This document shows, piece by piece, positions 26,204-34,213 of a stretch of DNA of 64,000 nucleotides. The position numbers and the translations under genes were made by a program. Every line of letters begins with the position of its first letter. The first letter of the stretch is position 1. Below the pieces are notes generated by a model, which worked only from the letters and a program-made list of their open reading frames with translations, did no database searches and had not been told where the DNA came from. Origin of the DNA: Kribbella sp. CA-293567 (lineage in GTDB: Bacteria > Actinomycetota > Actinomycetes > Propionibacteriales > Kribbellaceae); the NCBI RefSeq assembly GCF_027627575.1, contig NZ_CP114065.1, positions 1,984,001 to 2,048,000 of the forward strand, read 5' to 3'.

Positions 26204-26800
26204 ATGGATCAGCAGATGAGCACCTGGCTGCGTCGGCTGCGGATCACCGCGTCGATCGCGTACGGCGTCACGCTGTGCGCCGCCGTCGCGGTGCTGGTGA
26301 TCGCCTTCATCCCCCGCTCCTCGGTCGTGCTGGACCTGCCGAGCTCCCTGCTGTCCGGGCTGGACGGCGTCGGCGGAGTGGAAGCCGGCGCGATCGTCGA
26401 CCCCGACGGCCGCCTGCCCTTCAGCCTGGCGGATCCATCGCTCGCGCAGCGGTTGCTGCTGCTCGCCACGATCCTGCCGGGCGCCGCCCTGCTCGCCGAG
26501 GTCGCCCGCAGGCTGGCGGCACTCCTGCGGACCGCGGAGGCCGGCGATCCCTTCACTGCGGACTCGGCGCGCGAGCTGATGTTCATCGCGAAGCTCACCG
26601 CCTTCGGAGGACTCGCCGCCTGGGTGGTCGCGGCCGGAGCGCTCTCGGCGTTGGCGGCGACGGTGCTCGACTCCGGGACGGCGATCAAACCGGAAGGCAC
26701 GCCGTTCTGGCCTCTCGTGATCGGCTTCGTCTTCGCCGCCGTCGCCCAGCTCCTCGCCCGAGGGGACGAGATGCGAACCGAGCTGGACGCCGTCATCTGA
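26204..26800 (+). CDS. DUF2975 membrane protein
   Basis: A 198-residue membrane protein of the DUF2975 type. Four hydrophobic segments are visible at about residues 14-36, 84-104, 125-150 and 164-182. A FTADSARELMFIAK amphipathic stretch is typical between helices 2 and 3. It always pairs with a small YozG-like XRE regulator in many bacteria, and here its stop shares one base with that gene's ATG. Role is unknown; a membrane sensor that controls the regulator is a reasonable inference. The GGAG before the ATG is weak. Confidence 0.82.
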   Translation: MDQQMSTWLRRLRITASIAYGVTLCAAVAVLVIAFIPRSSVVLDLPSSLLSGLDGVGGVEAGAIVDPDGRLPFSLADPSLAQRLLLLATILPGAALLAEVARRLAALLRTAEAGDPFTADSARELMFIAKLTAFGGLAAWVVAAGALSALAATVLDSGTAIKPEGTPFWPLVIGFVFAAVAQLLARGDEMRTELDAVI

Positions 26801-27051
26801 TGCCGAAACGTGCGCTCGCTGCCGAACCGGGCACTCAGCCCGAGCACCGCATCACCATCCACCTCGACGAACTGCTCGTCGCCCGCGAGATGACCCTGGT
26901 GGAGCTGGCCGCGCGCGTCGGCGTCACCGTCGCCAACCTCTCGATCCTGAAGAACGGCCACGCCCGAGCGGTCCGCTTCAGCACCCTCACCGCGATCTGC
27001 GACGCCCTCGACTGCACCCCCGCCGACCTGATCCGCCTCGGCAACCGCTGA
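26800..27051 (+). CDS. YozG-like XRE (Cro/CI) regulator
   Basis: An 83-residue HTH_26-type Cro/CI regulator. The helix-turn-helix lies in ELAARVGVTVANLSILKNG, and the ending CDALDCTPADLIRLG is typical of the YozG group. It starts within the DUF2975 stop (TGATG), so the two are co-translated. It probably binds the paired ATCG-N5-CGAT palindromes upstream of the operon and represses it. Confidence 0.88.
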   Translation: MPKRALAAEPGTQPEHRITIHLDELLVAREMTLVELAARVGVTVANLSILKNGHARAVRFSTLTAICDALDCTPADLIRLGNR

Positions 27052-27052
27052 C

Positions 27053-27595
27053 TCAGCGACCGAGATCGCCCTTGAAGCCGGTGACCGATCCCTCGGCGGT
27101 GACCTGATCCGCCTGCTGGTCGACCACCACGGTGGCATCGGAGCCGGCCGTTCCCTGGACCCCGACGACCTCACCGGCGACCTCACCGAGCACCTGCCGA
27201 ATACTCACCCGAGTGCCAGTGCTCTCACGCGACTCCCCGCGAAAAGTGAACCGCTGCCCGTACGCCGCCTCGAGCAGCCCCCGCAACTGTCCGGCCTGTT
27301 CCGCCAGTTCCGGATCGCCCAGGTCGATCTCCGCGAGTCCTTGCGCATAAGGCGACAACGCCCCGGCCAGCTTCACCAGTTCGAGGTGCCGCGCCGCCAG
27401 CACCGCGACATCGACGGTCGCCGGTCCCGGCGTACCGTCCAGAATCTCGGCCGGAGCGATCGGTACTTCGAGTTCCTCGTCCTTGCGGCGCTCCCGCCAG
27501 GCCTTCAGTAGTTCGCCTGCCTGACCGTAGAGGAACTTGATCCCCTCGGTCGCCGCCAAGCCTCCCAGTACTGCCAGTGTCACCGGATCCGGCAT
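27053..27595 (-). CDS. Unknown protein, partner of the NACHT ATPase
   Basis: A 180-residue protein I do not recognise. The N-terminus has a short hydrophobic/amphipathic helix (LAVLGGLAATEGIKFLYG) followed by a basic-acidic stretch; the middle is helical; the last 40 residues are glycine- and valine-rich and probably beta (VVGVQGTAGSDATVVV, GSVTGFKGDLG). It follows the STAND ATPase by 19 bases on the same strand, with GGGGAGGG before its ATG, so both are made together. It could be the effector or the sensor partner of that ATPase; this is inference from context only. Confidence 0.7.
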   Translation of the reverse strand: MPDPVTLAVLGGLAATEGIKFLYGQAGELLKAWRERRKDEELEVPIAPAEILDGTPGPATVDVAVLAARHLELVKLAGALSPYAQGLAEIDLGDPELAEQAGQLRGLLEAAYGQRFTFRGESRESTGTRVSIRQVLGEVAGEVVGVQGTAGSDATVVVDQQADQVTAEGSVTGFKGDLGR

Positions 27596-27614
27596 CGACC
27601 CTCCCCGAGCTCGA

Positions 27615-30600
27615 TCATGGCCACCAGCGTCCCACGTCCTCGATGGCCTGCACGGTTTCAGCGACGGCGTGCTGACCGCCGAGCGCTTCGATCACCGGGC
27701 CGAGCGGGCGCAGGCGGGAGAGGAAAGCCGGCCGGCCGAGACTGCTCAGCTCGCGCAACGTCGCTGACCAGATCTCTTGCAGGACAACGCGGTCCAGCTG
27801 TGCGAACGCCGGGGCCCGTCGCCCGAGAAGCTCGGTCTGCAGTTCCTGACCGCCGAGTTCACGAGCGACCGCCAGTACTTCGAGCAGATCGGCGCCGCTG
27901 AGCCGGTCCGCGCAGGCCGACAGCCATTCACGGTTCTTGCTCCGCCTGGCGACCTGGAGCGCCGCCGGGACCAGCTCGGCCGGGAGGAAACGCGGGATCG
28001 GGCTTTCGGTGAACACCGGCTCGGCTCTCGACAGCAGGTGCGCCGGGAGGTGCCAGGCGAGCGTGGCCGTCTGGTCGACGGTCAGCTTGTCGGCGAACTC
28101 GTCGACCAGCAGGGTGAGAACGGAACCCGCCGCGGTGGTCAAGGCGGGTTCGGAGAGGTGCGGGAGCAGCCGGATCAGGAGACCGATGCGGTGCCTGGTG
28201 TTCCAGCTGTCGTATCCCCTTCCGTAGACCGCCTGCTGTGCGCTGCTGATGGCCTGAGCCGCGATCGCCTGAGTCAGCCGATCGATGGCGTCGCTGTGCG
28301 GTAGTTGTCGCAGTTGATCGAGCGTCTGCTCGATCCACTCCTGAGCACGGCCCGCCTCTTGGTACCGCAACCAGCCGCCGCGCTGCACGAGCGCTGCTGC
28401 CCGGTCAGCTGTCCGCTCGGCCTCCGGTCCGGGCAAGCCACTCAGCAACTCCACCAGCGACCGCGCTGTCTGAGGGCCGAGTTGATCGAGCAGCCGCTGG
28501 TCTTCCAGCGCGAACTGACCGTACGAGTACCGCGGAACCGGACGCGCGGGTGCGCCTACTCGAGGCGGTTCGCTCATCAACGAGGGACGGCGGAGACCCT
28601 CGATGACGTCACGGCGGAGGTGATCGTCGTCGATCCTGATGTCGGCGTTGACCTGAGTGAGCAGCGCGTCGGTCGAGCTGAGCTCGGACAGCTCGGGTGG
28701 CTGGTCCGGAAGTCCGGCAGTGAGCCGCGCGGCTGCCTCGGGGGAGATGCTGCCCTGAGCCAGCTGAGCGGTGACTTGCTCGGCAGCCAGCTCCTCAGTG
28801 GCCAGCAGCTCGGACAGTTGGCGCAAGGCCTCGGTACGAGTGCCTGTGTAGATCAACCGCACGCCCGCACCGCTGCCGTAGTGCCCGCCGTACCCACCCG
28901 GCTGCCGCTGCTGATCGCTCAGCTCCTCGATCGCCTCGACAGTACGGATCAGCCCGCCGGTCCGTAGGCCACTGGGCAGTCGAGGAAGCAACCAGGTGAG
29001 AACCCGGCTCCGGTTCTCCGGGTCGGAGATGTGGACGGCCTCGGCCAGCGCCTCGTCGTACAGTTCGGTCCGGCTCGGCTCCGGCAGGTGCGGCGCCATC
29101 AGCGCCATCGCTTTGCAGCGAGCCTCGCCGGCTGCTGCTCGCCGCGCCTGCATGGTCCCCTGAGCGACGGACCACACTCCGGTCGCGACCAAGGCTCCGA
29201 GGACGTCGGGAGAGATGTCCCGAGCCATGCTGGTCACACTGGCCACGGTCAACGCCCACCGGACCTCGCTGCCGGGCACTCCCTCGGCCGCACGCCAGGC
29301 GAGGTCCACGTCGTCGAGAAGCCCGTCGTAGCTGTAGCTCCGTCGTCGGTGCCGCACTGCGATCCAGTCCTGGTCGATCAACTGCTGCAACCGGTCGTGC
29401 TCCCTCCCCTCGAACAGGTGGGCCGCCAAGTTCCGCAGGCCGTACGTCGGGATCTGCTGCCAGTCGTGCCGATATGTGTTCCAGAAGTGCAGCGCGACGG
29501 TCCGGTGCAGGTCGACGCCGTCCAGCCAGTACTCCTCGGCCCGGTCGGCGTCCAGCAGGAACTCGCCGAACGACGCGTGGTACAGGGAATAGCTGCGGGT
29601 CGTCGCGGCCAGCTTCTCGTCGGTCTCCAGCAGTTGCCGGACCTCGGCAAGGACGGTGCGGACGACGCCCAGCGGGAGCGAAGTGAAGGCGGCGATCCGT
29701 GCTTCGGTGAGCGGGACCTGCGCTACCGCGAGCATGCCGAGCACCGGCCCGTACTGCGACCAGGCGGTCCGCGTCCTCCCGGCCAACCGGTGCAGGAGGT
29801 CGAGGTAAACCTCGTCCAGCGCCGCGGGCAGGGTGGTCAGGGAGTCGGCCGTGATCGGGGTCGGCAGGTTCCCGAGCATCCGGAGCAACTGCCGCACGTA
29901 CAGGAAGTTGCCTTCGCTGCGATCGCGCACGGTGGCCACGAAGCGGCCGATCGGCAGGTCGTCGGCCAGTCTCTCGTCCAGTGACTCCTGCACGATGTAG
30001 TCCTGCACGTCCTGGAGCACCTGCAGCGGTACGCCGGCCGGCGACTCGCGACCGGGGGAGAGAGTGAGCTCGCGGGCGGCACGAAACCTCCGCAGTACGT
30101 CGCGGTCCGGCCGTGAAGTGACGATGAACCGGATTCCGGCCGGCAGGTTCTCGGTGCGGGCGAGCAGCTCCGCGATGGTCACCTCGCCGGTGTAGCCGAG
30201 GCTCTCGTCCAGCGCGTCCACCAGGATCACGACCGGTTCACCGAGAGCTTCGAGCGGTTCGCGGACCAGCCGGCCGAACAGGTCCTCGGTGCTCGCGGTG
30301 ACGATCAGGGTGCCGATCTCGGCGCCGACCAGCCTGCCCCAGTTCTGCTCGACGTGCTGCCTGATCTCCACCGTCGGCGCGACGCTGCGCAGTACGGCTC
30401 GGGCGAAGGCGGGATGGCGGGCGGCGAGTTGCCCGGTCAGCGACTCGGTGAAAACCTGCGGGTTGATCCAGCGTCGGTCCCGGAACGAGCAGAAGTGGAT
30501 CGCGCTCAGGAAACCGGGACCGAGGGAAGGCATCGGTGCGGGCGCCGCGCCCGAGGAGAAGCGGGCGAGTTGGGCCGAGACCGAGGTCTTGCCGGCGCCT

Positions 30601-30752
30601 GGTTCGCCGGTCAGCAGGAAGCATCGCGGCCCGTCGGGATCCGCGAGCCAGTCAGCGAGCTCGCCGAACACCCAGTCCCGGCCGACGAAGCCACGGGTCC
30701 GCTCGGCCAGGTAGTCCGTGTAGTCGATCGCCAGCGGGCTGATCTCTGCCAC
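27615..30752 (-). CDS. NACHT-type STAND NTPase
   Basis: A 1045-residue signalling ATPase. A short lead (about 20 residues) is followed by GFVGRD, Walker A GEPGAGKTS (49-57), Walker B VVILVDALDES (174-184) and sensor FIVTSRPD (209-216). The acidic VDALDE and the YHASFGEFLLD motif after a winged-helix region (about 330-420) are typical of NACHT proteins. The remaining 600 residues are helical and repeat-like, without a recognisable TPR or WD40 signature, and probably sense a ligand. No N-terminal effector domain is present, so the effector may be the small downstream partner. Related STAND proteins act in phage defence or signalling in multicellular bacteria. It lies in an island between adnB and the nucleoside phosphorylase gene. 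Confidence 0.82.
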   Translation of the reverse strand: MAEISPLAIDYTDYLAERTRGFVGRDWVFGELADWLADPDGPRCFLLTGEPGAGKTSVSAQLARFSSGAAPAPMPSLGPGFLSAIHFCSFRDRRWINPQVFTESLTGQLAARHPAFARAVLRSVAPTVEIRQHVEQNWGRLVGAEIGTLIVTASTEDLFGRLVREPLEALGEPVVILVDALDESLGYTGEVTIAELLARTENLPAGIRFIVTSRPDRDVLRRFRAARELTLSPGRESPAGVPLQVLQDVQDYIVQESLDERLADDLPIGRFVATVRDRSEGNFLYVRQLLRMLGNLPTPITADSLTTLPAALDEVYLDLLHRLAGRTRTAWSQYGPVLGMLAVAQVPLTEARIAAFTSLPLGVVRTVLAEVRQLLETDEKLAATTRSYSLYHASFGEFLLDADRAEEYWLDGVDLHRTVALHFWNTYRHDWQQIPTYGLRNLAAHLFEGREHDRLQQLIDQDWIAVRHRRRSYSYDGLLDDVDLAWRAAEGVPGSEVRWALTVASVTSMARDISPDVLGALVATGVWSVAQGTMQARRAAAGEARCKAMALMAPHLPEPSRTELYDEALAEAVHISDPENRSRVLTWLLPRLPSGLRTGGLIRTVEAIEELSDQQRQPGGYGGHYGSGAGVRLIYTGTRTEALRQLSELLATEELAAEQVTAQLAQGSISPEAAARLTAGLPDQPPELSELSSTDALLTQVNADIRIDDDHLRRDVIEGLRRPSLMSEPPRVGAPARPVPRYSYGQFALEDQRLLDQLGPQTARSLVELLSGLPGPEAERTADRAAALVQRGGWLRYQEAGRAQEWIEQTLDQLRQLPHSDAIDRLTQAIAAQAISSAQQAVYGRGYDSWNTRHRIGLLIRLLPHLSEPALTTAAGSVLTLLVDEFADKLTVDQTATLAWHLPAHLLSRAEPVFTESPIPRFLPAELVPAALQVARRSKNREWLSACADRLSGADLLEVLAVARELGGQELQTELLGRRAPAFAQLDRVVLQEIWSATLRELSSLGRPAFLSRLRPLGPVIEALGGQHAVAETVQAIEDVGRWWP

Positions 30753-30869
30753 CGCGCCCCCTACTCCCCGAGGTCAAGAGTAACGGCGCGGCAGCCGTCT
30801 CGCGGAGGATCCGCGAGGTAGCCCGTCAGGGGGATGCCGGTGGCGGCCTCCGCCTCCTAAGTTGGATCC

Positions 30870-31550
30870 ATGTTGATCGCAGAGGACCTCGCCTTGCTCC
30901 TGTACGACGACGAGAGCGGCAAGCCGATCGCCGGGTCGCCAGGGCTCGACTACGCGCTCGGTGGAGCCGTGCTGATCGAGCTGACGCTGCTGGGCAAGGT
31001 GGACATCGCCGGGCCGGGGGAGCAAGTCAAGGAAGGCCGGCTGAAGGTGCTGGACACCACGCCGACCGGGGACGCCGTACTGGACGAGCGGTTGGCGTTT
31101 CTGGCGGGTAAGCCGGGGTCCAAGCCCAAGGACCTGATGGGGAAGTTGTCGAAGAAGCTGCGGGACCAGTTGCTCGTGCGGCTCGCTGAGCGGGGTGTAC
31201 TCGAGGCCGACCAGGGCAAAGTGCTGGGGCTCTTCCCGGTCACCCGGTGGCCGGCCAAGGACGCCAGGCACGAGGCGGAGGTCCGCACCGGGCTGGAGAA
31301 CGTCCTGAAGCTCGGCACCCAGCCGGACGAGCGCACGGCCTCGCTGATCGCATTGCTGAGCGCCCTGAACGTCGTACCGAAGGTTGTCACCGACGCGGTC
31401 GACAAGAAGGCGTTGAAGCAGCGGGCCAAGGAGATCGCGGAATCCGACTGGGCCGCCAGTGCGGTCCGCAAGGCGGTTCAAGAGATGCAGGCCGCCGTCA
31501 CGGCCTCCATCGTCGTGGCCAGCTCTGCCGGCGCCGCGGGCAGCTCCTGA
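30870..31550 (+). CDS. GPP34 (GOLPH3-like) family protein
   Basis: A 226-residue member of the Golgi phosphoprotein 3 family. The hallmark N-terminus LIAEDLALLLYDDESGK, the DYALGGAVLIELTLLGKV helix and LGLFPVTRWP are present. In eukaryotes GOLPH3 binds phosphatidylinositol 4-phosphate; the actinobacterial homologues are numerous and of unknown role. No transmembrane helix is seen. TAAGTT (30858-30863) lies six bases before the ATG with no Shine-Dalgarno, so it is probably leaderless. It is divergent from the STAND gene. Confidence 0.88.
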   Translation: MLIAEDLALLLYDDESGKPIAGSPGLDYALGGAVLIELTLLGKVDIAGPGEQVKEGRLKVLDTTPTGDAVLDERLAFLAGKPGSKPKDLMGKLSKKLRDQLLVRLAERGVLEADQGKVLGLFPVTRWPAKDARHEAEVRTGLENVLKLGTQPDERTASLIALLSALNVVPKVVTDAVDKKALKQRAKEIAESDWAASAVRKAVQEMQAAVTASIVVASSAGAAGSS

Positions 31551-31562
31551 TCCGCAGCTGGA

Positions 31563-31599
31563 GGAACCGCCGTCGAGCCGATGCCGCGACGGCGGTTCC
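31563..31599. terminator. Bidirectional hairpin between GPP34 and lipoprotein genes
   Basis: Perfect 13-base arms (31563-31575 and 31587-31599) with an 11-base loop sit between convergent genes. Confidence 0.75.
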
Positions 31600-31608
31600 G
31601 ATCCAGCG

Positions 31609-32175
31609 CTACTCCGGCTGGCAGTTCACCTTGCAGAGCTGGTCTTCGAGCGTCAGGTGCGCTCCCGGCTCCTCGGTGCCGACCTCGGTCGACCAGCCGA
31701 CCTTCCAGTCACCCGCGGCCAGTTGCGCCGCAGGCTGCGCACCGAGCTTGCCGAACCAGTCGGTGATCTCCGTGCGGGGATTGATATGCGCCACTTCGAG
31801 CACCTGCGGCAGCTTCGACCCGATCTCCGCAGTAGCGGTGGCAACCGGGCCGGCGGCGTGCAGCGACACGACCGGCGACCGCGGGTGGGTCCCGGCGAGC
31901 ACCCAGACCGACACCTTGTCCGCGGTACAGATCGCGTACGAGCCGTCAGCGCCGCACTTGTAGCCGGCACTGGTCAGTCCGGCGACTACCTGAGTCGCAG
32001 GGATGTCCGGCAGCGCAGTGTCGGTGGACGGCTTGCCGCTGGAGCCGGCAGGCTCTCCGGACGCGGCACCCCCAGGAGCCTCACCGGGGGTGTCCGCCTT
32101 GTCCGAGGAACCGGAACAGGCCGTGGTACCGAAGAGCAGGGCAGTGCTCACCAGCGCGACGGCGACCCGGTTCAG
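31609..32175 (-). CDS. Small lipoprotein, CTG start
   Basis: A 188-residue exported lipoprotein of unknown function. With the CTG at 32175 as start, the signal peptide is complete: [21 protein letters not shown], with lipobox GTTAC. The first GTG (32151) would leave only a dozen residues before the Cys and remove the arginine. The CTG overlaps the stop of the upstream phosphorylase gene, and GAGGT lies about eight bases before it, so coupled initiation is plausible. A Ser/Gly/Pro linker is followed by a domain with two Cys pairs (YKCGADG...AICTAD and LCKVNC). Confidence 0.72.
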   Translation of the reverse strand: MNRVAVALVSTALLFGTTACSGSSDKADTPGEAPGGAASGEPAGSSGKPSTDTALPDIPATQVVAGLTSAGYKCGADGSYAICTADKVSVWVLAGTHPRSPVVSLHAAGPVATATAEIGSKLPQVLEVAHINPRTEITDWFGKLGAQPAAQLAAGDWKVGWSTEVGTEEPGAHLTLEDQLCKVNCQPE

Positions 32176-32885
32176 ACCGGTACCTCGATCGCCGCGTCCA
32201 GGGCGATCGTGATCATCTCGGAGAAGGTGGTCTGCCGCTCCTCCGCGGACGTCACCTCCTTGGTGATCAGGTGGTCCGACACGGTCATGATGCCGAGCGC
32301 GCGGCGGCCGAACTTGGCGGCCAGCGTGTAGAGCGCGGCGGCCTCCATCTCGATCCCCAGTACGCCGTACTCCGCGGTCCGCGAGACCAGGTCGGGCCGG
32401 TCGTTGTAGAACAGGTCGCCGGAGAACACCTGGCCGACGTGCACGTTCAGTCCGGCCGCCTCGGCAGCGTCCACAGCGGCGCGCAGCAGCTTGTAGTCCG
32501 CGGTGGGCGCGTAGTCGATGCCGTGGAAACGCAGCCGGTTCATCTGCGAGTCGGTGCTGGCCGACATCGCCACGATCACGTCGCGAACCCGGACGGCCTC
32601 GGTCAGCGCGCCGCAGGTGCCGACCCGGATCAGGGTCTGGACGTCGTACTCGGCGAACAGTTCGTTGGCGTAGATCGAGGCCGACGCCTGACCCATGCCG
32701 GACCCCTGCACGGAGATCCGCTCACCCTTGTAGGTGCCGGTGAACCCGAACATGTTCCGGATCTCGGTGTAGCAGGTGACGTCGGACAGGTAGGTCTCGG
32801 CGATCCACTTGGCCCTCAGCGGATCTCCGGGGAAGAGCACGCGAGGCGCGATCTGCCCCTTCTCGGCGGCGATGTGAATACTCAT
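32172..32885 (-). CDS. deoD: DeoD-type purine-nucleoside phosphorylase
   Basis: A 237-residue hexameric-type purine nucleoside phosphorylase. [12 protein letters not shown] binds phosphate, [16 protein letters not shown] is the family signature, [10 protein letters not shown] binds ribose, and VSDHLIT carries the catalytic aspartate. It splits purine (deoxy)ribonucleosides to base and (deoxy)ribose-1-phosphate in salvage. The ATG at 32885 gives the standard N-terminus [10 protein letters not shown]. Its stop overlaps the CTG start of the lipoprotein gene. It is divergent from nudC, with 43 bases between starts. Confidence 0.95.
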   Translation of the reverse strand: MSIHIAAEKGQIAPRVLFPGDPLRAKWIAETYLSDVTCYTEIRNMFGFTGTYKGERISVQGSGMGQASASIYANELFAEYDVQTLIRVGTCGALTEAVRVRDVIVAMSASTDSQMNRLRFHGIDYAPTADYKLLRAAVDAAEAAGLNVHVGQVFSGDLFYNDRPDLVSRTAEYGVLGIEMEAAALYTLAAKFGRRALGIMTVSDHLITKEVTSAEERQTTFSEMITIALDAAIEVPV

Positions 32886-32928
32886 GCCGGGATGCTCTCA
32901 TGGTGGCTGGGCGAGATACGTTGAAGCC

Positions 32929-33852
32929 GTGGCCTATTCGATCGTTCCTGGTTCCCTCTCGCTGTCCCGCTCCGTCCTGGACCGCGCCGCTGACCGACGG
33001 CGGGACGTGGAGTGGCTGGAGAAGGCCTGGGCCGCCGAAGACACCCAGGTAGCGGTAGTAGCAGGCGACAAACTGGCAGTGGAACCAGACCGTACTGCGC
33101 TCCGGCTGGTGCCCCCCGCCGCGGCACCTGACGGTCTGCGGATCTTCCTGGGAATCGACTGGGTCCGGGGCGCCGGGCAGGCAGCCGACGGGCGCGCTGT
33201 GTTCGCAGTACTGGTTGGTGGTGAGCCGGACGAGTCGTACGCCGGGCTGCGCGAGGTCGGCGGAGTACTGAACGACCGGGAGGCCGGCATAGCGGTCAAC
33301 GTGGTCGGACTGGCCAACTGGCACGCAGTACACACTCACTGCGCCAACTGCGGAGCACACACCGAGGTGGTCGACGCAGGCCACGTGCGGCACTGCCCGA
33401 ACTGCGGGCTCAACCACTTCCCGCGCAGCGACCCGGCGATCATCGTGCTCGTCACCGACGACCAGGACCGCGCACTGCTGGGCCGCAACGAGGCCTGGCC
33501 GGAGGGGCGCTACTCGACCCTCGCCGGGTTCGTCGAGCCGGGCGAGTCGCTGGAGGCCGCCGTACGCCGGGAGGTCTTCGAGGAGACCGGCGTGGTCGTC
33601 GGCGAAGAGATCGAGTACGCCGGCAGCCAACCCTGGCCGCTGCCGTCCAGCCTGATGCTCGGCTTCTACGCCAGGGCGACCGGCTACGCGATCAACGTCG
33701 ACCAGGACGAGATCGCCGAAGCCAAGTGGTTCAGCCGGGAGGACCTGGCCGCCCTCGTGGAGGCAGGCACGATGGCCCTCCCCGGCAACATCTCGATCTC
33801 CCGCCGCCTGATCGAGGGCTGGTACGGCAAGGAACTCACCGGCAGTTGGTGA
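32929..33852 (+). CDS. nudC: NudC: NADH pyrophosphatase / NAD-decapping enzyme
   Basis: A 307-residue NADH diphosphatase. A zinc ribbon (CANC, CPNC) lies centrally, then the Nudix box GFVEPGESLEAAVRREVFEE, and then the NudC signature SQPWPLPSS, where the usual third aromatic is leucine. The enzyme hydrolyses NADH and removes NAD caps from RNA. TACGTT (32917-32922) is six bases before the GTG, so the message is probably leaderless. It has the Rv3199c position next to mycoredoxin and uvrD2. Confidence 0.93.
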   Translation: MAYSIVPGSLSLSRSVLDRAADRRRDVEWLEKAWAAEDTQVAVVAGDKLAVEPDRTALRLVPPAAAPDGLRIFLGIDWVRGAGQAADGRAVFAVLVGGEPDESYAGLREVGGVLNDREAGIAVNVVGLANWHAVHTHCANCGAHTEVVDAGHVRHCPNCGLNHFPRSDPAIIVLVTDDQDRALLGRNEAWPEGRYSTLAGFVEPGESLEAAVRREVFEETGVVVGEEIEYAGSQPWPLPSSLMLGFYARATGYAINVDQDEIAEAKWFSREDLAALVEAGTMALPGNISISRRLIEGWYGKELTGSW

Positions 33853-33859
33853 CCGGAGG

Positions 33860-34099
33860 CTAGGCGACCAGCTTGTCGGCGATCTGGGCGATCGACGGAT
33901 TCGTCATCGCGGTGCCGTCGGGGAAGACCACGGTCGGCACGGTCTGGTTGCCGTTGTTGACCTTCTCGACGATCTTGGCCGCGTCCGGAACCTGCTCGAT
34001 GTCGACCTCGGTGAACTCGATCCCGGCCCGCTTCAGCTGGCCCTTCAGGCGGTGGCAGTAGCCGCACCAGGGTGTCGAGTACATCGTGAATGCCGCCAT
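33860..34099 (-). CDS. mrx1: Mycoredoxin-1-like glutaredoxin
   Basis: A 79-residue thioredoxin-fold protein. The active site CGYC follows MYSTPW, and TVPTVVFPDG holds the cis-proline. This combination matches mycoredoxin-1, which reduces mycothiol mixed disulfides. The ATG at 34099 gives the usual length. Its position beside nudC and uvrD2 matches mycobacteria (Rv3198A). Confidence 0.92.
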   Translation of the reverse strand: MAAFTMYSTPWCGYCHRLKGQLKRAGIEFTEVDIEQVPDAAKIVEKVNNGNQTVPTVVFPDGTAMTNPSIAQIADKLVA

Positions 34100-34213
34100 C
34101 GTGGCTCGCTCCGTCTCTGCGTGGGGACGGGCGGCCGAAAACTGTCCGGGCGCCCGCATAAGGTGGCTCTCTACCTTGTTACTGAACCCTGCCGGTCGGA
34201 GTCCTGTTCCCGC

